Shown: positions 8,078 to 15,620, counted from the stretch's first letter. The stretch: DNA of 64,000 bases from Streptomyces sp. NBC_00306 (GCF_036169555.1 NZ_CP108032.1:1054001-1118000), one strand, 5' to 3'. Numbers and translations: made by a program. The notes: generated from the letters alone by a model not told the origin.

Positions 8078-9799
8078 TCAGAAGAGGAAGTAGCGCTGGG
8101 CCATGGGCAGTTCGACGGCGGGCGCGGGCTCGACCGGCTCCCCGTCGATCGTCACCGTGAAGGTGTCGGGGTCGACCTCGACCCGGGGCAGGGCGTCGTT
8201 CTCCCGCATGTCCGCCTTGGTGATCCCGCGAGTACTGGTGATGGGGACGAACTCCTTGTACAGCCCGAGGCGTTCGGGCAGTCCGTCCTCGATCGCGGCC
8301 GGGGCCACGAAGGTGAGCGAGCCCGTGGAGGCGGCCCGGCCCATCGCACCGAACATCGGTCGCGGCAGCACCGGCTGCGGGGTCGGGATGGAGGCGTTGG
8401 CGTCACCCATCTGCGCGTAGGCGATCTGGCCGCCCTTGATCACCAGTTGGGGTTTGACGCCGAAGAAGGCCGGGTCCCACAGCACCAGGTCGGCGAGTTT
8501 CCCGGTCTCGACCGAGCCGATCTCGCGGTCCATGCCCTGGGCGACCGCCGGGTTGATCGTGTATTTGGCGACATAGCGACGGACTCTGTGGTTGTCGGCG
8601 CGGCCGTCCCCGGGAAGGGAGCCCCGGCGCTTCTTCATCACATGCGCGGTCTGCCAGGTACGCAGGACGACCTCCCCGATCCGGCCCATGGCCTGGGAGT
8701 CGGAGGAGATGATCGATACGGCGCCGAGGTCGTGCAGGATGTCCTCGGCCGCGATGGTCGAGGGCCTGATCCGCGACTCCGCGAAGGCGAGGTCCTCGGG
8801 CACCGACGGGTTGAGATGGTGGCAGACCATCAGCATGTCGAGGTGTTCCTCGATGGTGTTGACGGTGTGCGGCCGGGTCGGGTTGGTGGAGCTGGGCAGG
8901 ACGTAGGGCTCACCGACCACCGTGATGATGTCCGGTGCGTGCCCGCCGCCGGCACCTTCCGTGTGGTACGCGTGAATGGTCCGGCCCGCGATGGCGGCGA
9001 GGGTGTCACCGACGAACCCGGCCTCGTTGAGGGTGTCGGTGTGGATGGCGAGCTGTGCGCCGCTCTCCTCGCAGACCCGCAGACAGGCGTCGATGACCGC
9101 GGGTGTGGCCCCCCAGTCCTCGTGGATCTTGAATCCCAGGGCTCCGCCGCGCAGTTGGGAGTGCATGGCCTCGCCGGACATGGTGTTGCCCTTGCCGAGC
9201 AGACCGATGTTGACGGGCAGACCGTCCAAGGCCTCGAACATCCGGGCGAGGTGCCAGGGGCCGGGCGTGATGGTGGTCGCCTTCGTGCCTTCGGCGGGAC
9301 CGGTGCCACCGCCGACGAGCGTGGTGACCCCGGTCGCGAGGGCCTGGTCGACGAGCGTCGGCGAGATGAAGTGGACGTGCGCGTCGATGGCACCGGCGGT
9401 GACGATCTTCCCATTGCCCGCGATGACTTCGGTCTCGGGACCGATCACGATGCCGGGGTGGACGCCGTCCATGGTGTCCGGGTTGCCGGCCTTGCCGATG
9501 CCGGTGATCCGGCCGTCCCGGATGCCGATGTCGGCCTTGACGATCCCCCAGTGGTCGATGATCACGGCGCCGGTGACGACGGTGTCGGGTGCGCCGTCGG
9601 CGCGTGTCGTACGGGACTGGCCCATCGACTCCCGGATCACCTTGCCGCCGCCGAACACCGCCTCGTCACCGGCGAGTCCGGGGCCGCCGGAGCGGTCCTC
9701 CTCGATCTCGACGAGCAGATCGGTGTCGGCGAGCCGGATGCGGTCACCGGTGGTGGGCCCGAAGAGGTCCGCGTAGAGGGCACGGTGCAGTTCAGGCAT
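8078..9799 (-). CDS. ureC: urease subunit alpha UreC
   Basis: UreC (573 residues) is the catalytic subunit that hydrolyses urea to ammonia and carbamate at a di-nickel centre. All metal ligands are present when aligned to Klebsiella urease with an offset of 7: H141 and H143 (HVH), K224 (carbamylated lysine in [10 protein letters not shown]), H253, H279 and D367. The active-site flap C326-H327 (MVCHH) is also intact. The start overlaps the end of ureB by 8 bp. The enzyme should be fully functional and supplies ammonium for assimilation. Confidence 0.98.
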   Translation of the reverse strand: MPELHRALYADLFGPTTGDRIRLADTDLLVEIEEDRSGGPGLAGDEAVFGGGKVIRESMGQSRTTRADGAPDTVVTGAVIIDHWGIVKADIGIRDGRITGIGKAGNPDTMDGVHPGIVIGPETEVIAGNGKIVTAGAIDAHVHFISPTLVDQALATGVTTLVGGGTGPAEGTKATTITPGPWHLARMFEALDGLPVNIGLLGKGNTMSGEAMHSQLRGGALGFKIHEDWGATPAVIDACLRVCEESGAQLAIHTDTLNEAGFVGDTLAAIAGRTIHAYHTEGAGGGHAPDIITVVGEPYVLPSSTNPTRPHTVNTIEEHLDMLMVCHHLNPSVPEDLAFAESRIRPSTIAAEDILHDLGAVSIISSDSQAMGRIGEVVLRTWQTAHVMKKRRGSLPGDGRADNHRVRRYVAKYTINPAVAQGMDREIGSVETGKLADLVLWDPAFFGVKPQLVIKGGQIAYAQMGDANASIPTPQPVLPRPMFGAMGRAASTGSLTFVAPAAIEDGLPERLGLYKEFVPITSTRGITKADMRENDALPRVEVDPDTFTVTIDGEPVEPAPAVELPMAQRYFLF

Positions 9800-10103
9800 C
9801 GAGCGCGCCTCCCGTCTCCCCGCGCAGCCCCGTGATGACGCGGAGTCCGGTGAAGGGCACCAGTTCCACGTCCACCGGGATACCGGGCTCGAATCGCACG
9901 GCGGTTCCGGCCGCGATGTGCAGCCGCTTGCCGTGGGCCGCGGCGCGGTCGAAGTGCAGGCCGGGGTTGGATTCGGCGAAGTGGTAGTGGGAGCCGACCT
10001 GGACGGGCCGGTCGGCGGCGTTCACCACCGCCAGACGCGTGACCTCGCGGCCCTCGTTGAGGGGGACGGGGTCGTCGGCGAACAGGATCTCACCGGGAAT
10101 CAT
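9792..10103 (-). CDS. ureB: urease subunit beta UreB
   Basis: UreB (103 residues) is the small structural beta subunit of the three-chain bacterial urease. It begins [10 protein letters not shown] and contains the conserved [13 protein letters not shown] and [15 protein letters not shown] segments. It overlaps ureC by 8 bp and follows ureA by 13 bp, consistent with a single polycistronic message and equal production of subunits. Confidence 0.96.
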   Translation of the reverse strand: MIPGEILFADDPVPLNEGREVTRLAVVNAADRPVQVGSHYHFAESNPGLHFDRAAAHGKRLHIAAGTAVRFEPGIPVDVELVPFTGLRVITGLRGETGGALDA

Positions 10104-10116
10104 CGGCTCCTCCCCT

Positions 10117-10419
10117 TCAGACGATCGGGTCGTGGACGGTGACGAGCTTGGTGCCGTCCGGGAAGGTCGCCTCGACCTGGACGTCGTGGATCATCTCCGG
10201 GATGCCCTCCATGACGTCGGCGCGGCCGAGGACCTGACGGCCCGACGCCATCAGCTCGGCGACGGTCCGTCCGTCCCGCGCGCCTTCGAGGATGTGCGAG
10301 GTGATCAGGGCGACGGCTTCGGGGTGGTTGAGCGCCACCCCGCGGGCGCGGCGCTTCTCCGCGACGTCGGCCGCCACATGGATCATCAGCCGTTCCTGCT
10401 CGTGCGGGGAGAGTTGCAC
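10117..10419 (-). CDS. ureA: urease subunit gamma UreA
   Basis: UreA (100 residues) is the gamma subunit and the first gene of the ureABCFGD operon. It starts with GTG 10419 ([11 protein letters not shown]) behind GAGG at seven bases. Family features include the N-terminal HEQERL helix, [10 protein letters not shown], and the C-terminal [17 protein letters not shown] strand pair. The leader contains a 7-bp stem-loop (10439-10463), and further upstream lies a candidate GlnR site (10544-10559), so nitrogen control is likely. Confidence 0.96.
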   Translation of the reverse strand: MQLSPHEQERLMIHVAADVAEKRRARGVALNHPEAVALITSHILEGARDGRTVAELMASGRQVLGRADVMEGIPEMIHDVQVEATFPDGTKLVTVHDPIV

Positions 10420-10438
10420 GCGTCCACCTCACTGTCGT

Positions 10439-10463
10439 CCGTGCCGGGCCCGTTCGGGCACGG
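10439..10463 (-). promoter_or_regulatory. hairpin in the urease leader
   Basis: CCGTGCC and GGCACGG form a 7-bp stem with an 11-nt loop, 20 nt upstream of the ureA GTG. It may be an mRNA structure in the leader or the end of an upstream transcript. No function is shown. Confidence 0.4.
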
Positions 10464-10543
10464 CGAGACCTCGTCGCCGCCAACGCTCCGCCGACCTGCA
10501 CGGTGCCGTCCCACTGCCGGGAGGTGAACGTTAGGGCGCAAGT

Positions 10544-10559
10544 TTTTCCGGCGCGTTAA
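10544..10559 (-). promoter_or_regulatory. candidate GlnR site upstream of ureA
   Basis: On the minus strand TTAAC-N6-GAAAA matches the actinomycete GlnR half-site pair (gTnAc-N6-GaAAc) at four of five positions in each box. It is 125 bp upstream of ureA and overlaps the 3' end of the TetR gene. Urease operons in Streptomyces are known GlnR targets, which supports the reading. A second box pair is not obvious. Confidence 0.4.
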
Positions 10560-11176
10560 CTGACGTCGGGGGCGCTCATCGACATGAGCCCCCGGAGCCC
10601 GTCCTCCAGGACGTCGACGTCCACGTCGCCGAAGAGCGCCTGCTGAAGGATGAAACCCTGGGCGGTGGCGATGAGCGTGCGCGCCACATGGTCGGCGGGT
10701 ACGTCGGCGGCCATCAGGCCGTTGTCCCGGTAGGCGTCCACGAGTTTCGCCCAGGCGAGCCGCATACCGCTGTAGCCCTCGCCGAGTGTGGTGGCGAGCC
10801 GCTCGTTGCGGAGCGTCTCGGTCCACACCTGGACCACGAGCCGGGCGAAGGCCTGTCGGTCCTCCCCCCGTACCTGCTCCTGCAGCAGCTTGCGCAGGAC
10901 GCGGCCGAGCAGCACGTCGGGCAGGGGAGGGGGCGTGGTCCGGGCGGCGTCCTCGAAGGCGCCCCGGATCCCGGCGAACGCCTCGTTCGCGATGGCCGCG
11001 ATCAGCTCGTCCTTGCCACGGAAGTAGCGGTAGACCGCGCCTGCGGAGAGTTCTGCCTCACTGAGGATGTCCTGCATCGACGTGGCATGGAAGCCGTTAC
11101 GGGCGAAGCAGCGGGCGGCGCCGTCGAGGATCTGGCGTCGTCGTGCGTCGAGATGTTCCTGGGATACGCGGGCCAT
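10556..11176 (-). CDS. TetR/AcrR family transcriptional regulator
   Basis: A 206-residue one-component repressor. The N-terminal helix-turn-helix lies at about residues 15-62 (ILDGAARCFARNGFHATSMQDI through AGAVYRYFRGKDEL), and the all-helical ligand domain follows with no recognisable ligand signature. It diverges from the membrane-protein gene at 11283, the usual repressor/target pairing. A -35/-10 pair with a palindrome inside its spacer sits immediately upstream, and the predicted transcription start falls on or next to the ATG, so the message is probably leaderless and the gene autoregulated. Confidence 0.93.
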   Translation of the reverse strand: MARVSQEHLDARRRQILDGAARCFARNGFHATSMQDILSEAELSAGAVYRYFRGKDELIAAIANEAFAGIRGAFEDAARTTPPPLPDVLLGRVLRKLLQEQVRGEDRQAFARLVVQVWTETLRNERLATTLGEGYSGMRLAWAKLVDAYRDNGLMAADVPADHVARTLIATAQGFILQQALFGDVDVDVLEDGLRGLMSMSAPDVS

Positions 11177-11182
11177 GCCAAC

Positions 11183-11211
11183 AATCTAAAACGAACATTC
11201 ATTCTTGACAA
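11183..11211 (-). promoter_or_regulatory. promoter and probable operator of the TetR gene
   Basis: On the minus strand TTGTCA (-35) and TAGATT (-10) are separated by exactly 17 bp. Inside the spacer, at 11190-11203, lies the imperfect palindrome AACGAACATTCATT (pattern AAnGAAnnTTCnTT), a plausible TetR operator. The -10 ends 7 bp before the ATG at 11176, implying a leaderless transcript. A repressor here could also control the divergent membrane gene. Confidence 0.65.
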
Positions 11212-11282
11212 GCGCGACACGCGGCGGGACAGTGAGGGCAACCGCAAAACGAACGATCCTTCTCTTGGAATCGAGGCGCACG

Positions 11283-12272
11283 ATGTCCGCCACGCCCACT
11301 CACCGCACGATCGCGGTGATGGCTCTCGTCCCCGCCCTGGTCGCGCTGGCCCTGTGGGCCTTCGCCTGGCCCGCCGCCCGTACCGCTCCCCGGGATCTCC
11401 CCATCGGCGTCGCCGGCCCGGCGTCCGCGGTCGCCCAGGTCGAACAGCGCCTGGAACAGCGGCCGGACGCCTTCGAGGTGCACCGCTACACCGATGAGAC
11501 CGCGGCCCGCGAGGCGATCGAGGACCGCGTTGTATACGGAGCGGTCGTCGTCACCCCGGAAGGGCCGCAGCTGCTGACCGCCTCCGCGGGGAGCCCTGTC
11601 GTCGCCGGACTGCTGAAGGAAGCCGTCACCGCGCACGCTCCTGCCGGCGATCCGGTGAAGGTGACCGATGTGGTGGCCACCCCCGCCGGCGATCCGCGCG
11701 GCAGCGGGCTGGCGTCGAGCATCCTGCCGCTGGCCCTGGCGGGTGTGGCGGCAGGAGTCATGGTGACGGTGCTCGGACTGCGCGGGAGCCGCGCGGCGCT
11801 CGCCCTGACCGGCGCGGCAGCACTGGTCGGACTCACGGCCGCCGCTCTCGCTCACAGCTGGCTCGGCCTGCTGAACGGCAACTGGTGGGCCGAAGCGGGA
11901 GTCCTCGGGCTGACCGTCCTCACCATCGCGGGCGGCGTCGCGGGCTTCGCCGCGCTGCTCGGCACCCGTGGCATCGCCCTCGGCAGTCTGCTGATGGTCC
12001 TGATCGGCAACCCGTTCTCCGGAGCCGCGAGTGCGCCGGAACTGCTGCCCGACCCCGCCGGAGTGATCGGCCAGTGGCTCCCGCCGGGTGCGGGTGCCCA
12101 ACTGCTGCGGTCGGTGTCGTACTTCGACGGCAGCGGAGCGGGCGGAGCGGCCCTCACGCTCTCGCTGTGGGCAGCGCTCGGACTCGCCGCGGTGCTGGCG
12201 GGCGGGCGGAGCGCGCAGCCGGCCGATGCGTCGAAGGAGTCGCTGCGACCCGTGCCGGCACCGGTCGGCTGA
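11283..12272 (+). CDS. multi-pass membrane protein, ABC-2/YhgE-like, TetR-linked
   Basis: A 329-residue integral membrane protein. One N-terminal segment (about residues 8-28) is followed by an extracytoplasmic domain of about 110 residues containing AREAIEDRVVYGAVVVTPEGPQ, then about five membrane segments from residue 145 to 310. This layout resembles the permease-like YhgE/Pip or ABC-2 family, whose members are often next to TetR repressors and linked to drug or lipid export. No ATPase is adjacent. The ATG at 11283 follows GAGG. A strong terminator ends the gene. Confidence 0.82.
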   Translation: MSATPTHRTIAVMALVPALVALALWAFAWPAARTAPRDLPIGVAGPASAVAQVEQRLEQRPDAFEVHRYTDETAAREAIEDRVVYGAVVVTPEGPQLLTASAGSPVVAGLLKEAVTAHAPAGDPVKVTDVVATPAGDPRGSGLASSILPLALAGVAAGVMVTVLGLRGSRAALALTGAAALVGLTAAALAHSWLGLLNGNWWAEAGVLGLTVLTIAGGVAGFAALLGTRGIALGSLLMVLIGNPFSGAASAPELLPDPAGVIGQWLPPGAGAQLLRSVSYFDGSGAGGAALTLSLWAALGLAAVLAGGRSAQPADASKESLRPVPAPVG

Positions 12273-12284
12273 GCCCCCACGACC

Positions 12285-12324
12285 AGCCGCGCGTCCCCGC
12301 TGTAGCGGACGGGGACGCGCGGCT
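12285..12324 (+). terminator. rho-independent terminator after the membrane gene
   Basis: A 15-bp perfect stem (AGCCGCGCGTCCCCG and its complement) with a 10-nt loop starts 12 bp after the stop and is followed by a short T-rich stretch. Confidence 0.88.
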
Positions 12325-12403
12325 TTCTGCTGCGTGGGCTGGTACCGGGGGCGCTTGTGCAGCTGCGCAGTGCGGGCCGGCGCCGGGCCCGCGCCATACC
12401 GAT

Positions 12404-12622
12404 GCGTGCTGGAGCGGCCGGACACCCGGCTTGCGCGACGCGGTCGCGTGCTGGACCGGGCTCGGCACGCGGGCTTGTGCCACTGGGGCGCGTGCTGGAC
12501 CGGGCTCGGCACCCGGACTCTTGCCACTCGGTTGCGTGCTGGGCCGGGCTGGGCACCCAGCTTGTGCCACTGGGGCGGCGTGCTGGACCGGCCGGCTGGG
12601 CACCCGGCTTGTGCCACTCGGG
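12404..12622. repeat. five tandem copies of a ~44-nt GC-rich repeat
   Basis: Head-to-tail units start GCGTGCTGG at 12404, 12446, 12490, 12534 and 12578. They are 42, 44, 44 and 44 nt long, with a last copy that runs out near 12622. Each continues with a diverged ACCGGGCTSGGCAC core and a TTGTGCCACT box. The period is not a multiple of three and there are no spacers, so this is neither coding nor CRISPR. The surrounding 12325-12893 stretch contains no supported gene. Confidence 0.85.
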
Positions 12623-12699
12623 CGCCGCATGGTGCCGAGCCGGGGCGGCGGGTCGTACCGGCCGATCGGGGCGGCGAGACGGCCGCGACCGAACGGCAT

Positions 12700-12824
12700 C
12701 CGCTGCCCGCCGGGGACGCCGGGCCCGGCAGGGTTGTGAACCCGCGAGCCCGAGCGGCACGCCCCCGGGGAGCCGGGCTGCGAGCCGTGAAGCTCGGCCG
12801 CCCGCTGCCCGCCGGGGACGCCGG
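12700..12824. repeat. pair of 23-nt direct repeats, 102 nt apart
   Basis: An identical 23-nt sequence beginning CCGCTGCCCGCCGGGGACG occurs at 12700-12722 and 12802-12824. It follows the 44-nt tandem array in the same gene-free spacer and may be the remains of another duplication. Confidence 0.65.
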
Positions 12825-12893
12825 ACGTCACCAGGGGCCCGCGGGCCCGTGAGGCCCAGACCTCCGTCGCACGCCCAGGCGCGCCGGCGCGCG

Positions 12894-13175
12894 TCAGCCG
12901 TGCGTGTCGGGGCGGCGGTGCTCCGCCGTGAGTCCGAAGCGCCCCCGTTCGCCGGAAGCGGACGAGAGGGAGCCGACGGACGAGACCGAGCTGACCACCT
13001 GCTCCTCCGCGCCGTCCTGAGCCTGCTCCAGTCGTTCCAGGTCAGCGGCCGAGACGAGCGCCACGAGGGGCTTTCCGTGCCGGGTGACGACGACGCGTTC
13101 GCCCCCGTAGACGACGCGGTTGATCAGATCGGCGAGCTCTGCGCGGGCTTGCGTCACCGGAATCTCGTAGGCCAT
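12894..13175 (-). CDS. solitary Phd/YefM-family antitoxin
   Basis: A 93-residue type II antitoxin-family protein. The N-terminal Phd/YefM DNA-binding domain is clear ([20 protein letters not shown], then [26 protein letters not shown], to about residue 52). The tail of about 40 residues is Ser/Glu-rich, ends RRPDTHG and should be flexible. Phd/YefM proteins normally neutralise Doc or YoeB/RelE toxins and repress their own operon, but no toxin gene follows: downstream is repeat-filled spacer. The start is ATG 13175; ATGs at 13184 and 13187 are alternatives. It is divergent from, and 78 bp from, the ClpP paralogue. Confidence 0.85.
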   Translation of the reverse strand: MAYEIPVTQARAELADLINRVVYGGERVVVTRHGKPLVALVSAADLERLEQAQDGAEEQVVSSVSSVGSLSSASGERGRFGLTAEHRRPDTHG

Positions 13176-13253
13176 GCTCCCCATCATAACCGCCTGTACG
13201 TCCTGTACATTTTTTACAGAACCGTGCCAGGTGCGCACGGAGGAGAGGCACTC

Positions 13254-13907
13254 ATGGAGAAGAGGCTCGCCATGCACCGTCCGGTCGCCCGCTATGTCCT
13301 GCCGCAGTTCACCGAGCGCACGAGCTCGGGGACCCGCACCCTCGACCCGTACTCCAAGTTGCTGGAGGAGCGGATCGTCTTCCTCGGGACCGAGGTGGAC
13401 GACACCGCGGCCAACGATGTGATCGCCCAGCTCCTGCACCTCGAGTACGCGGCCCCGGACCGGGACATCTCGCTCTACATCAACTCCCCCGGCGGCTCGC
13501 TCAGCGCCATGGCCGCGATCTACGACACGATGCAGGTCGTCACCTGCGACGTGGAGACGACCTGTCTGGGTCAGGCCGCATCGACGGCGGCGCTGCTGCT
13601 CGCCGCCGGCGCACCCGGGAAGCGGATGGCACTGCCGGGAGCGCGGATCGTCGTGCAGCAGCCCGCGACCGAGGAGCCGTTGCGGGGCCAGCCGTCCGAT
13701 CTCGACATCGCCGCACAGGAGTTGCTGCGACTGCGGGCCCAACTGGCCGCGATGCTTGTGACACACACCGGCCAGACGGCCGAACGGATCGCGGCCGACC
13801 TGGAGCGCGTCAAGATCTTCGATGCCGAGGGGGCCAAGGAGTACGGACTGCTGGATCACGTCATCCGGAACCGCAAGACGTCGCTCTCCGCGCCCGGTTC
13901 CCGGTGA
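13254..13907 (+). CDS. ClpP-family protease paralogue with Gln at the catalytic His position
   Basis: A 217-residue ClpP (peptidase S14) fold. The nucleophile region LGQAAS110TA and the NSPGG oxyanion loop (78-81 region) are normal. The segment that normally reads R-x-M-I-H-Q-P is R131-I-V-V-Q135-Q-P, so the catalytic histidine, 25 residues after the serine as in ClpP, is glutamine. A candidate acid, D182, remains near ADLERVKIF, and YGLLDHV is conserved. The protein may be inactive alone and act as a regulatory subunit of a mixed ClpP ring. The ATG at 13254 follows GGAGGAGA. The small gene at 13917 is probably co-transcribed. Confidence 0.9.
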   Translation: MEKRLAMHRPVARYVLPQFTERTSSGTRTLDPYSKLLEERIVFLGTEVDDTAANDVIAQLLHLEYAAPDRDISLYINSPGGSLSAMAAIYDTMQVVTCDVETTCLGQAASTAALLLAAGAPGKRMALPGARIVVQQPATEEPLRGQPSDLDIAAQELLRLRAQLAAMLVTHTGQTAERIAADLERVKIFDAEGAKEYGLLDHVIRNRKTSLSAPGSR

Positions 13908-13916
13908 GGGTGCGCG

Positions 13917-14225
13917 ATGCTGCTGCCCGAACTGCCACCACTGCCCGCGCTAACACGCGCCGAGGGCGAACTGATCGACAGCTATCTCGAGGTCGTCGAC
14001 CTGCTGGGGCGGATCAATCCGGCCCGCTCCACCCACACGTACGGCGCACTGCGCGCGGCCCAGGCGCTCGTCGGCCGGGCGAGCGCCCTGCGGGACGCCC
14101 TGACGCTCATGCACCTGCGCGGCGAGAGCGAGGTTCACCCGGCGACTCTCGGCCAGGCGCTGCGGGTTCTTGACGGCGATCGGAGGACGCGACGGGTGAC
14201 CTTGCCGCCTCCGACGGAGAACTGA
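13917..14225 (+). CDS. small helical protein of unknown function, ClpP-linked
   Basis: A 102-residue protein starting 9 bp after the ClpP-like stop, with GTGAGGG as ribosome site, so the two genes are almost surely co-translated. It is Leu/Ala/Arg-rich and predicted all-helical, with helices around residues 13-34 and 40-67 and a short C-terminal segment. It has no signal peptide, membrane segment or recognised domain. I do not recognise the family. A role with the ClpP-like subunit, for example as adaptor or assembly partner, is inferred from position only. Confidence 0.7.
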   Translation: MLLPELPPLPALTRAEGELIDSYLEVVDLLGRINPARSTHTYGALRAAQALVGRASALRDALTLMHLRGESEVHPATLGQALRVLDGDRRTRRVTLPPPTEN

Positions 14226-14246
14226 CGACCCCTCGGATCGAGTCAA

Positions 14247-14358
14247 CCGCCAAATGGGTATGAGATTCCCTACCCCATTCGGTGGAGCCGTTGCACCATC
14301 TTTGCCTACGGTCAACTTGCGCACCATGACCACCGATTTGGCGGAATGACTCATTCCG
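14247..14358. other. structured intergenic element upstream of the riboswitch
   Basis: CCGCCAAAT (14247-14255) is complementary to ATTTGGCGG (14336-14344), closing an 80-nt interior that contains AATGGGTA facing TACCCCATT. Next to it lies a perfect 17-bp palindrome, CGGAATGA-C-TCATTCCG (14342-14358). The region is AT-richer than its neighbours and no ORF here looks real. It could be a small RNA, a leader structure or an operator. It belongs to the 506-bp spacer before the NlpC/P60 gene. Confidence 0.5.
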
Positions 14359-14572
14359 GTGCTGGTGCGGGCGTCCTCGGCCGTCGCGCGGCGAGCCGCG
14401 ATGAACCCCTGTCCACCCGAACAGGTGAGTGGTGGCGAAACTCACATATCGCCGTTTCAGCTCGGAAATCCGGCGCGCCATGGGTCAAGATCCCTGGGAC
14501 GACAAGCCCCCGTCACCTCGGCGGGGCGGTCCGGGCGGACGCCGAGTCCTGCCGCCGATCCGGACGTCTGGT

Positions 14573-14723
14573 CGACAGAAGTGCTTCGGCAGGAGTGGAG
14601 GACCCGAGCAACACGGGGCAGCCGGAAAGTCCGGCCGTCCCTCGGGGTGAAGCCGCACTATGCAGCCGGGCACCTTCGTCCGCCCGAACCCGACAGGTCA
14701 TCCTTCACAGGCGGCTGACGAAG
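14573..14723 (+). promoter_or_regulatory. ydaO/yuaA-type cyclic di-AMP riboswitch
   Basis: The sequence matches the ydaO-yuaA aptamer block by block: GGAGGACCCGA, then CTCGGGGTGAAGCCG, then GCCCGAACCCGACAGGTCA and ACAGGCGGC, ending 8 nt before the ATG at 14732. In actinobacteria this riboswitch class precedes cell-wall hydrolase and resuscitation-factor genes and switches them off when cyclic di-AMP binds. The gene here, an NlpC/P60 hydrolase, fits. Exact ends are approximate. Confidence 0.85.
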
Positions 14724-14731
14724 GGTTGCGC

Positions 14732-15208
14732 ATGACTGCGCAGAAGCATGTCCCGTTCTTGATGACACGGGCGGGTGCCGTATCGGCCCTGACCCTGGCC
14801 GCCGTCGGCGGCTCCATGCTCGTGCCGGGTGCCTCGTCGGAGGCGTGCGCAGCAACCACCCACGCCGGCAAGGCGTTGAAGGTGGCCGCGTCGAAGAAGG
14901 GCGCGCCGTACAAGTACGGCGCTATGGGCCCCTCCCGCTTCGACTGCTCGGGCCTGACGCTGTATTCGTACAAGAAGGCGGGCAAGAAGCTCCCCCGTAC
15001 GGCCCAGCAGCAATACAACAAGACGCGTCATATCAAGGCCTCTTCACGGCAGGTGGGCGACCTCGTCTTCTTCCATTCCGGCAGGAGCGTCTATCACGTG
15101 GGTATCTACGCCGGCAGCGGGAAGATCTGGCACTCCCCCAAGACAGGTTCCTGGGTGAAGCTCGAAAAGATCTGGACCAAGAGCGTCTGGTACGGGCGCG
15201 TCGGCTGA
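14732..15208 (+). CDS. secreted NlpC/P60 peptidoglycan endopeptidase
   Basis: A 158-residue exported NlpC/P60 hydrolase that cleaves peptide stems of peptidoglycan, probably the D-Glu/diamino-acid bond. The N-terminus has a signal-like hydrophobic segment (about residues 15-33), and mature wall-targeting sequence follows directly with no coiled-coil domain. The catalytic residues are C72 (FDCSG), H122 (YHVGIY) and the third polar residue H134 (IWHSP). GAAGGG precedes the ATG by seven bases. Regulation by the upstream cyclic di-AMP riboswitch ties wall remodelling to growth or osmotic state. At 158 residues it is a minimal member of the family. Confidence 0.93.
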   Translation: MTAQKHVPFLMTRAGAVSALTLAAVGGSMLVPGASSEACAATTHAGKALKVAASKKGAPYKYGAMGPSRFDCSGLTLYSYKKAGKKLPRTAQQQYNKTRHIKASSRQVGDLVFFHSGRSVYHVGIYAGSGKIWHSPKTGSWVKLEKIWTKSVWYGRVG

Positions 15209-15319
15209 CGGCACGCCACTGAGGGTGTACCGGTGGGCGGTTGTCCCGTCCCGCCGGTGCGCCCGGTCTCGATGGCGCCGCGCATCGGCTACGCCCGGTT
15301 CCGGTGGCGCCCGCCGGCG

Positions 15320-15620
15320 TCAGTGCGCCGGCGGCTGGGCGAGGAGTGTCGCGCCCAGCGCCATGAGCGTGCCGCCGGTGACGTGCTCCACGGCACGGGT
15401 GACCCGCGGCCCGCGCGGCTATGGGCCGAGCCGGTCGACCAGCGGCGCCACCACAGGGAACCGGACCAGGGCCGGTGGGACGACGATCGTCGCCGGCAGC
15501 AACGTGCGCGGCAGCACGGAGGCCCCCGCCAGCACGAACTGCGGCCGCAGGCTGAGGAAGCGCACCGGAGCCTTCGGGTTCAGCACATGGGCGAGGAACC
15601 CCTCGGTCGGAAGCCGGCGG
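15320..15620 (-). pseudogene. decayed LysE/RhtB-type amino-acid exporter fragment
   Basis: On the minus strand, translation from about 15620 gives GFLAHVLNPKAPVRFLSLRPQFVLAG, the conserved middle of LysE/RhtB exporters (NPK ... F ... PQF). That frame meets a TAG near DRLGP. The family's C-terminal pattern then resumes in another frame as VEHVTGGTLMALGATLLAQ, with a stop at 15320. The N-terminal half is absent upstream. The gene is therefore truncated and frameshifted. No other gene is supported between 15209 and 16074. Confidence 0.75.

Noticed and set aside
8447..9835. Plus-strand open frame of 462 codons
   Set aside because: It is antisense to ureC, in which all nickel ligands are intact.
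11199..12617. Minus-strand open frame of 472 codons across the repeats
   Set aside because: It is antisense to the membrane protein and continues through the 44-nt repeats, giving repetitive Pro/Ala/Arg sequence without a family match.
12404..12622. Possible CRISPR array
   Set aside because: The 44-nt units are contiguous with no spacers, the copies are diverged rather than identical, and no cas gene is nearby.
12894..13253. Complete type II toxin-antitoxin operon
   Set aside because: Only the antitoxin was found. Neither side has a Doc, YoeB, RelE or PIN-type toxin gene.
14346..14735. Small ORFs in the spacer before the NlpC/P60 gene
   Set aside because: They overlap the riboswitch and palindromes, have poor ribosome sites and show no conserved pattern.
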